A stretch of 21,019 bases of DNA from Alphaproteobacteria bacterium (lineage in GTDB: Bacteria > Pseudomonadota > Alphaproteobacteria > Rhodobacterales > Rhodobacteraceae), in contig JAJRUE010000080.1 in assembly GCA_024277955.1 (NCBI GenBank), positions 1-21,019 of the forward strand. Reading direction: 5' to 3'. The translations under genes were made by a program, and so were the position numbers. How positions within the stretch are numbered: position 1 is the first letter of the stretch; the number at the start of each line of letters is the position of its first letter. This document shows, piece by piece, positions 16,140 through 21,019 of the stretch. Below the pieces are notes generated by a model. The model ran no database searches, was not told the DNA's origin, and was given only the letters and a program-made list of their open reading frames with translations.

Positions 16140-16203
16140 CGATAGATGCGTTGCCCTGCGGGGACGACTTGATCTAAGCAAGATCGCGAGGACAAGGGCA
16201 GCC

Positions 16204-17445
16204 ATGGACCAGACCACCGATCATCGCGTTACCCGGCGGCAGGTGTTTTACATCCCCGGCTACGATCCGCACCCGCCGCGCCGCTACCGCGAGCTCTACC
16301 GGAAAGAGGCCGCCCGCCAGGCCGCGATCAGCGGCCACCAGATCACGCTCAGCGCCGATAGCGACGGGCCCGGCTACGGCTGGCAGGTCGACAGCCGGAT
16401 CGACGGCGCCGCGGTGCAGACCCGCTTCGAAGTGCTGGTCTGGTCCGACCTGGTGCGCGCTTCGATGGGCCAGGGCATCGGCGCAACCTACGCGGCCCTG
16501 CTGCGCACCGCCTGGATCTACCTGACAAGCGGGGCGCTGCGCGCGCTGATGCGGCTGCGCAAGGGGCCGGTGATCGCCGCGCTCTACCCGGTGGCGATGC
16601 TGCTGGCGCAGGCGCTGGCGGCGGCGGTGCTGGCGGCGCTGGCGGGGCGTCTGGCCTACCTGGCCAGCTGGCGGCTGAGCGGGCTCGTCGCGCTTGGCTG
16701 GGCGGTGGCGCTGGCGGTGGCGCTGGCGGTGCTGGCGCTGGTGCTGCGCTGGTTTCGCGACCGCGACCGCCGGATCTACGCCTATTACCTGATGCACGAC
16801 TACGCCTATGGCGCAGCGCTGCGCGGCGCCAACCCGCCCGAGCTTGACCAGCGGATCGCCGCGTTCGCGGACCGGATCGCCCAGGCGCTGACGGCGGAAT
16901 TCGACGAAGTTCTGGTGGTCGGCCATTCGTCGGGCGCGCATATCGCGGTGCAGGTGCTGGCGGCGCTCGAACACTCGGGCAGGCTGGTCGCGGGCGGCCC
17001 GGCGGTGGGGTTCCTGTCGCTGGGGCAGGTGGTGCCGATGGTGTCCTTTCTGCCGGCGGCCACGCGGTTGCGCGCCGATCTGCACGACCTGTCGCTGTCG
17101 CGCGCCATCGCCTGGGTCGATGTCAGCGCGCCGGGCGACGGCTGCTGTTTCGCGCTGTGCGACCCGGTGGCGGTCTCGGGCGTGGCTCCGGCGGGCAAGC
17201 GCGGCCCGCTGGTGATCTCGGCGGCCTTCAGCCAGACCCTCGCGCGGGAACGCTGGCGGCGGTTGAAGCGGCGGTTCTTCCAGCTGCATTTCCAGTATCT
17301 GTGCGCCTTCGAACACCCCCGCGACTACGACTATTTCGCGATCACCGCCGGCCCTCGGACGCTGGCCGACCGGTTCCGCGGGCGCGCGCCGTCGAAAAGC
17401 CGGATCGACGTGGCGGCCTCGCCCTATGCGGCGGTGCTGCCATGA
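16204..17445 (+). CDS. Predicted membrane-anchored alpha/beta-hydrolase-like protein
   Basis: A 413-residue protein whose exact family I do not recognise. The N-terminus has the strand-loop VFYIPGYDPHP (14-24), as in hydrolases where the PG loop forms the oxyanion hole. Residues about 122-150 and 158-182 are two hydrophobic segments, likely a membrane hairpin. A nucleophile elbow, VVGHSSGAH (238-246), places a serine at S242; candidates for the acid and base are D307 or D311 and H371 (FEHPRDYDYF). This supports a serine-hydrolase fold with an inserted membrane hairpin, but the substrate is unknown. ATG 16204 has AAGGG upstream. The gene ends in ATGA shared with the P450 start, which argues for coupled translation and a joint pathway, perhaps release or hydrolysis of an acyl or ester substrate or product of the P450 (inference). 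Confidence 0.7.
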   Translation: MDQTTDHRVTRRQVFYIPGYDPHPPRRYRELYRKEAARQAAISGHQITLSADSDGPGYGWQVDSRIDGAAVQTRFEVLVWSDLVRASMGQGIGATYAALLRTAWIYLTSGALRALMRLRKGPVIAALYPVAMLLAQALAAAVLAALAGRLAYLASWRLSGLVALGWAVALAVALAVLALVLRWFRDRDRRIYAYYLMHDYAYGAALRGANPPELDQRIAAFADRIAQALTAEFDEVLVVGHSSGAHIAVQVLAALEHSGRLVAGGPAVGFLSLGQVVPMVSFLPAATRLRADLHDLSLSRAIAWVDVSAPGDGCCFALCDPVAVSGVAPAGKRGPLVISAAFSQTLARERWRRLKRRFFQLHFQYLCAFEHPRDYDYFAITAGPRTLADRFRGRAPSKSRIDVAASPYAAVLP

Positions 17446-18809
17446 TCCCGCCCAAGCCGCCGGCGCGCGACCGCGACGTGTCGCTGTGGACCTATGCGCG
17501 GCTGTTTCGCCGCGATATCCTGTCGGCCCAGCCCGACCGGCTGTATCGCGCCAAGATGGCCGAGTTTCGCACCCCGTTCTTCCGCTCCTACATGATCAAC
17601 GACGCGGCGCTGATCGACCAGGTGCTGCGGCGCGAAGCCGACGATTTCCCCAAATCCGACCGCCTGCGCGAAGGCCTGGCGCCGCTGCTGGGCAACTCGG
17701 TTTTCGTGACCAATGGCGACCAGTGGAAACGCCAGCGCCGGATCATCGATCCGGCGTTCGAGGGCGGGCGGCTGCGCCAGGTCTTTCCGGCGATCTGGGA
17801 CGCGGGCCGCGCGGCGGTGGCGCGGCTCGGGGCGCAATCCGCCGCCGGCCCGGTCGAGGTCGAGGCGATCACCTCGCACGCCGCCGCCGACGTGATCTTC
17901 CGCACGCTTTTCTCGATCCCCATCGAACACGAAACCGCCGCCGCGGTGTTTGCCGAGTTTCGCGCCTACCAGCGCGCCGCGCCGATCCTGAACCTGGCGG
18001 CGCTGCTGGCGCTGCCGCGCTGGCTGCCCCGGCTGGGCCCGCCCCGCGCCCGCCGGGCCGCGCGCACCATCCGCGGGCTGATCGCCGGGCTGTGCCATAC
18101 GCGCCTTGCGGCGATCGCCGATGGCTCGGCGCCCGACGACCTGGCCACAAAGATCATGACCACCGCCGATCCGCAGACCGGCGAAACCTTTTCGGTGGAC
18201 GAAATGATCGACCAGGTGGCGATCTTCTTCCTCGCGGGCCACGAAACCAGCGCTTCGGCGCTTGGCTGGGCGCTGTATCTGCTGGCGCGCGACCCCGGCT
18301 GGCAGGACCGCGTCGCGCAAGAGGCACTGGCCGAGATCGACCCGGAAAGACCATATTTTTCCGTGGTTTCGCGGCTGAAATGCGCACGCGACGTGTTTCG
18401 AGAGGCGCTGCGCCTCTATCCGCCGGTGCCGATGATGGTGCGCGAAAACTCCTGCCCGAAGACCTTTCGGGGCCGAGAGATCGCCGCCGGCGCGCAGGTG
18501 GTGATCAGTCCCTGGCACCTGCACCGCCACCAGGACCGCTGGGACAACCCGGACGCCTTCGATCCGTCACGCTTTTCCAGCGCCAACGGCAAGGCCTGCC
18601 TGCGCGACGCCTTCATTCCGTTTTCCACCGGTCCGCGCGCCTGCCCGGGCGCCGGTTTCGCGATGATCGAGGGGCCGCTGATCCTGGCGATGATCCTGCG
18701 CGACTTCCGCCTGCGCCCACAACCCGGACGCCCCCCGGTGCCGGTCGCGCAACTCACGGTGCGCGCCCAGAACGGGATCTGGCTTCAGTTCGCGCCCCGC
18801 CCGGCCTGA
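17442..18809 (+). CDS. Cytochrome P450 monooxygenase
   Basis: A 455-residue soluble-looking P450 with all core signatures. These are the C-helix WKRQRR (95-100), the I-helix AGHETS (265-270, oxygen activation), the K-helix EALR (E321, R324), and the heme loop FSTGPRACPG with the thiolate ligand C401. It has no N-terminal membrane anchor. The PAF after the C-helix and the long I-helix region resemble the bacterial fatty-acid-type P450 clan, but I cannot assign a CYP family or substrate. No ferredoxin or reductase gene lies in the window, so electrons must come from elsewhere. ATG 17442 overlaps the upstream hydrolase-like stop by ATGA; a longer in-frame frame from 17157 is the shadow of that gene. 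Its 3' end overlaps the minus-strand ribbon-helix-helix gene by 25 bp. Confidence 0.95.
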   Translation: MIPPKPPARDRDVSLWTYARLFRRDILSAQPDRLYRAKMAEFRTPFFRSYMINDAALIDQVLRREADDFPKSDRLREGLAPLLGNSVFVTNGDQWKRQRRIIDPAFEGGRLRQVFPAIWDAGRAAVARLGAQSAAGPVEVEAITSHAAADVIFRTLFSIPIEHETAAAVFAEFRAYQRAAPILNLAALLALPRWLPRLGPPRARRAARTIRGLIAGLCHTRLAAIADGSAPDDLATKIMTTADPQTGETFSVDEMIDQVAIFFLAGHETSASALGWALYLLARDPGWQDRVAQEALAEIDPERPYFSVVSRLKCARDVFREALRLYPPVPMMVRENSCPKTFRGREIAAGAQVVISPWHLHRHQDRWDNPDAFDPSRFSSANGKACLRDAFIPFSTGPRACPGAGFAMIEGPLILAMILRDFRLRPQPGRPPVPVAQLTVRAQNGIWLQFAPRPA

Positions 18810-19078
18810 TCGCCCTTCTTCTTTTCGGAAATATCCCGGGGGTCCGGGGGCTGGACCCCGGCCTGTCCGGCCTCGCGCAAATGCGCCAGCACGAACAGCC
18901 GGATCGCCGAAGCCAGCCCGGTGCCGGGCGCGCGCATCACATCAATTTCGGCCGCCAAATCATTGATCGCACGTCCCTTTTCTCGGGCAATCTCGCGAAA
19001 CGCGGCCCAGAATTCATCCTCCAGCGAAACGCTGGTCCGGTGCCCTTGCAGGGTCAGGGAGTGCTTTTTCGGGGCCAA
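18785..19078 (-). CDS. Ribbon-helix-helix domain protein with a TTG start
   Basis: A 97-residue protein with a ribbon-helix-helix-type core. KHSLTLQGHRTSVSLEDEFW (5-24) is the strand and first helix, followed by AFREIAREKGRAINDLAAEID and TGLASAIRLFVLAHLRE. This small family is common in alphaproteobacteria and probably binds DNA, but its targets are unknown. No ATG exists near the expected start. TTG at 19078 is chosen because GGAG lies seven bases upstream and it begins exactly where homology-like sequence begins. The last 27 residues (GQAGVQPPDPRDISEKKKGD and beyond) are encoded by a GC-rich hairpin repeat and look like an added tail. The gene converges on, and overlaps, the P450 gene. Confidence 0.78.
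   Translation of the reverse strand: MAPKKHSLTLQGHRTSVSLEDEFWAAFREIAREKGRAINDLAAEIDVMRAPGTGLASAIRLFVLAHLREAGQAGVQPPDPRDISEKKKGDQAGRGAN
18829..18861. repeat. GC-rich hairpin repeat inside the ribbon-helix-helix gene tail
   Basis: AAATATCCCG is followed by GGGGTCC and GGACCCC pairing across a 7-nt loop (18839-18859). This form, AAATAT then a G-rich hairpin, resembles intergenic repeats I associate with Rhodobacteraceae genomes (recollection, not checked). It lies about 30 bp after the P450 stop and could terminate it, while on the minus strand it is translated as the end of the ribbon-helix-helix protein. Confidence 0.5.
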
Positions 19079-19169
19079 GCTGTGTCTCCGGCTTCGGGCC
19101 GCGCGGGCGTCGATGTTGCGCGCCAACTGTCGCGGATCGCGCGGTGCCGCGCAAGCCCGCCCGCCCGGG

Positions 19170-20243
19170 TCACAGATGCACCGGAACGATCGCGCCGATG
19201 GCCGCGGCTTCGCGACGGCGCAGGCAGCGGCGCGCAGTGGCGCGCTGGCCGGCGTTGGCGCGGGCGAGGCCGGGAAACAGGGCCAGCACCTCTTGGCGCG
19301 CGGGGCCGCGCAGGGCTGACAGCGCCTGCGCGCCGGGGTGCAGGCTTTCACAGGCCAGGCCGTTGGCAAAGATGATCTCGTGCCGGTCGAACAGCAGGTG
19401 CACATAGGTTACGGGCGCGGCAAGCACCGGGCGGCGGGCGGCGCCGGCATCGACCAGCGCCAGCGCCGGAACCAGCGCTTCGGGCAGGGCGAAGTTCAGT
19501 TCCAGTTGCGCCCCCGCCAGGCAGAACCGGTGCTGCGGCGACACCCACAGATCGCGATCCGGCAGGTTCGGTCCAAGCGCGCCGGCGCGCAGCCGGACCG
19601 GGTGCAGACCCCGGCGCATCCGGCGCAGCGGCGAAATCCGGCTGCGCCCGGCCCAGCGGATAGTCTGCACGCCATTGTCCGCCGTCAGCACCCGGTCGCC
19701 GGGGCGCAGCTGCCCGGCGGGGCGCTGCCCGTCGGGGGTGTGGATCAGGCTGGACGGGGTGAAGCAGATGACGTGATCGCCATCGCCATCGCCGTCATCG
19801 TCATCTTCGTCGTGCCGCCATCCCTTGAAGGCGGTCAGCTGCGCGCCGGGGGCGAACTGGCTGTCGGCCTCGGGCACCAGGATCCAGCCGGTTCCGGGGG
19901 TTGAAATGGCCAGCATGTCTTCTTCCACCGGCGCGCCCTGCGCGGTGTCGAACGCGATGCGGACCGTGCCGCCGCCGGTGATGGGTTCGCTGCCGCCGCC
20001 ATTCACCGAAACCCGCGCGCCGCCGCCAGCCTCGGACAGGGTCAGCGTCACCGGCTGGTCATACTGGCCCGGCCCCTGCCAGACAAAACCCGTGGTCGCC
20101 AGATCGCCACCGTGCCCGGCGTCGCTCTCATTGCCCCCATCGCCCGTGGCACCGTCCTGGGCGTCATCGTGGCTGTCGTCGTCCTTTTCACCGGCCTTTT
20201 CCCGGTCGTCGTGTTCCCGGTCCTTGTCGTCGTGTTTTCCCAT
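19170..20243 (-). CDS. Hint-domain protein with Asp-rich regions
   Basis: A 357-residue protein in three parts. Residues 1-48 are highly charged and disordered (many HDD and DD runs). Residues about 50-140 look like a small beta-rich domain (WQGPGQYDQPVTLTL, GGGTVRIAFDT). An acidic stretch, DEDDDDGDGDGD (145-156), leads directly into VICFTPSSLIHTPDGQ, the start of a Hint domain (C160 as the likely nucleophile), with GDRVLTADNGVQ and SPQHRF (235-240) as later conserved blocks. Hint domains are the self-cleaving folds of inteins and hedgehog-like proteins; the Hint_2 type is common in Rhodobacteraceae proteins, some of them secreted. There is no signal peptide. The partners and fate of the N-terminal part are unknown. 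ATG 20243 has AAGG eight bases upstream; an earlier ATG at 20264 has none. Confidence 0.82.
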   Translation of the reverse strand: MGKHDDKDREHDDREKAGEKDDDSHDDAQDGATGDGGNESDAGHGGDLATTGFVWQGPGQYDQPVTLTLSEAGGGARVSVNGGGSEPITGGGTVRIAFDTAQGAPVEEDMLAISTPGTGWILVPEADSQFAPGAQLTAFKGWRHDEDDDDGDGDGDHVICFTPSSLIHTPDGQRPAGQLRPGDRVLTADNGVQTIRWAGRSRISPLRRMRRGLHPVRLRAGALGPNLPDRDLWVSPQHRFCLAGAQLELNFALPEALVPALALVDAGAARRPVLAAPVTYVHLLFDRHEIIFANGLACESLHPGAQALSALRGPARQEVLALFPGLARANAGQRATARRCLRRREAAAIGAIVPVHL

Positions 20244-20372
20244 GCCGCCACCTTTCGCCCGCATACGGGTCGCGACAGGCTAGGGGCGGCGGGTTATCAA
20301 AGGCTTTCCCTGCGGCGGGATGCGGCCAAAATCCGGGCCTCAGGGGCGCGCGCGGGGGCAGTTTCTACCCGG

Positions 20373-20388
20373 CAATTTCGTAAAATTG
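20373..20388. promoter_or_regulatory. 16-bp dyad between DUF4169 and the Hint gene
   Basis: CAATTT and AAATTG flank a 4-bp spacer CGTA, an AT-rich dyad standing out in GC-rich DNA. It lies about 130 bp upstream of the Hint gene start and 36 bp after the DUF4169 stop. It could be an operator for the Hint gene. I found no clear -35/-10 pair in this 180-bp gap. Confidence 0.3.
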
Positions 20389-20423
20389 GGGCATTTCCGC
20401 CGCCGGCGGGGGCAAGGCCCGGC

Positions 20424-20609
20424 TCAGATCTCGTCTTCGCCAAGCTGGTGACGATCCAGCATCCGGCGCGCCTTTTCGCTGCGCGCGGCGTCCAGCAGAC
20501 GTTCGGCCTTGGAACGCCCGAACTTGACCGCGTTTTCGTCGGATTGCCGTTTCTTTTCAGCCCTTTGCCGCGCTTTCTTGAAGCGGTTCAGATTGACCGG
20601 ATCAGGCAT
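20424..20609 (-). CDS. DUF4169 family protein
   Basis: A 61-residue, very basic and acidic, helical protein. It begins MPDPVNLNRFKKARQRAEKK, contains the conserved NAVKFGRSKAER block and ends HQLGEDEI. It fits DUF4169, a short alphaproteobacterial family with no known function, often found next to fumC. Its ATG overlaps the fumC stop by 8 bp, so it is translated from the fumC message. Confidence 0.88.
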   Translation of the reverse strand: MPDPVNLNRFKKARQRAEKKRQSDENAVKFGRSKAERLLDAARSEKARRMLDRHQLGEDEI

Positions 20610-21019
20610 CTTTCGGCCCGATCATCTTTTCGGGCCGCACCACCCGGTCAAAGGTTTCGGCATCGACGAAGCCCAGCGCGATCGCCTCTTCCTTGAGCGT
20701 CGTGCCGTTCTTGTGGGCGGTTTTCGCGACCTTGGTTGCGTTGTCATAGCCGATCGTGGGCGCCAGCGCCGTCACCAGCATCAGGCTTTCGTGCAAAAGC
20801 TGGTCGATGCGCTTTTCGTTGGCGCGGATGCCGACCACGCAGTTGTCGGTGAACGCCGCGGCCGCATCGCCCAGAAGTTGCATCGATTGCAGCACGTTAT
20901 AGGCCATCATCGGTTTGTAGACGTTCAGTTCGAAATGGCCCTGGCTGCCGGCAAAGCCCACCGCCGCATCGTTGCCGATCACATGGGCGCAGACCTGGGT
21001 CATGGCCTCGGCCTGGGTG
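20602..21019 (-). CDS. fumC: Fumarate hydratase class II, C-terminal part (cut by the window edge)
   Basis: About 139 C-terminal residues of class II fumarase, which interconverts fumarate and malate in the TCA cycle. The text VIGNDAAVGFAGSQGHFELNV, the later KPMMAYNVLQSMQLL and ESLMLVTALAP match the helical core and C-terminal domain. The upstream GSSxMPxKxNP signature and the N-terminus lie beyond 21019. The stop overlaps the DUF4169 start. Confidence 0.95.
   Translation of the reverse strand, partial: TQAEAMTQVCAHVIGNDAAVGFAGSQGHFELNVYKPMMAYNVLQSMQLLGDAAAAFTDNCVVGIRANEKRIDQLLHESLMLVTALAPTIGYDNATKVAKTAHKNGTTLKEEAIALGFVDAETFDRVVRPEKMIGPKDA

Noticed and set aside
17157..17441. P450 start upstream of 17442
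   Set aside because: The extension lies inside the hydrolase-like gene in another frame and is Arg/Gly-rich; ATG 17442 gives the ATGA overlap and normal P450 length.
19079..19405. Extension of the ribbon-helix-helix frame upstream of the TTG
   Set aside because: The upstream frame overlaps the Hint gene in another frame and does not resemble the family; TTG with GGAG fits better.

Overview
This 21 kb, GC-rich, densely coding window looks like chromosome from an alphaproteobacterium of the Rhodobacteraceae/Roseobacter group. The evidence is the gene content: the F1-ATPase zeta inhibitor (DUF1476) family, an RNase E with a long acidic insert in its S1 domain and a C-terminal KKKGWWSLR tail, purC-purS-purQ, a short-form CcdA, and a fumC-DUF4169 pair. 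No rRNA, tRNA, CRISPR array, transposase, integrase or phage gene was found. Long open frames opposite bmt, the MprF-like gene, purC and rne are GC-rich shadows of those genes.

Layout. (1) 68-3175: a corrinoid (B12) protein and a zinc homocysteine methyltransferase, both on the minus strand, flank a plus-strand PA0069-type radical SAM gene. The two minus genes look like parts of a split cobalamin-dependent methionine synthase. (2) 3371-5287: a compact MprF-like flippase/aminoacyl-transferase. (3) 5481-7784: the zeta ATPase-inhibitor gene, divergent from purC-purS-purQ of de novo purine synthesis. (4) 7844-11072: a dctB-dctD two-component pair for C4-dicarboxylates. Here dctB carries an in-frame amber stop, and DctD lacks the GAFTGA loop used to contact sigma-54. 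(5) 11073-14482: RNase E with a 404 nt leader. (6) 14791-16053: a TusA-like sulfur-carrier protein divergent from ccdA. (7) 16204-18809: a membrane-anchored alpha/beta-hydrolase-like gene overlapping a cytochrome P450 by ATGA. (8) 18785-21019, minus strand: a truncated-by-window fumC, DUF4169, a Hint-domain protein and a ribbon-helix-helix protein.

Non-coding structure. Two tandem-palindrome elements (2074-2119 and 14691-14737) differ in sequence but share a 24 bp centre-to-centre spacing, and both sit between convergent genes. Other structure includes an intrinsic terminator behind the zeta gene, a terminator hairpin behind rne, a five-unit 13 bp tandem repeat between purS and purQ that runs into the purQ ribosome-binding site, and a GC-rich hairpin repeat that encodes the tail of the ribbon-helix-helix protein.

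Most genes are ordinary housekeeping functions. The items most worth checking are the broken dctB beside an atypical DctD, the hydrolase-P450 pair, the tandem-palindrome family, the helical-hairpin insertion in CcdA, and the Asp-rich Hint protein. I did not see a clearly new multi-gene system. The hydrolase-P450 pair is the nearest candidate.
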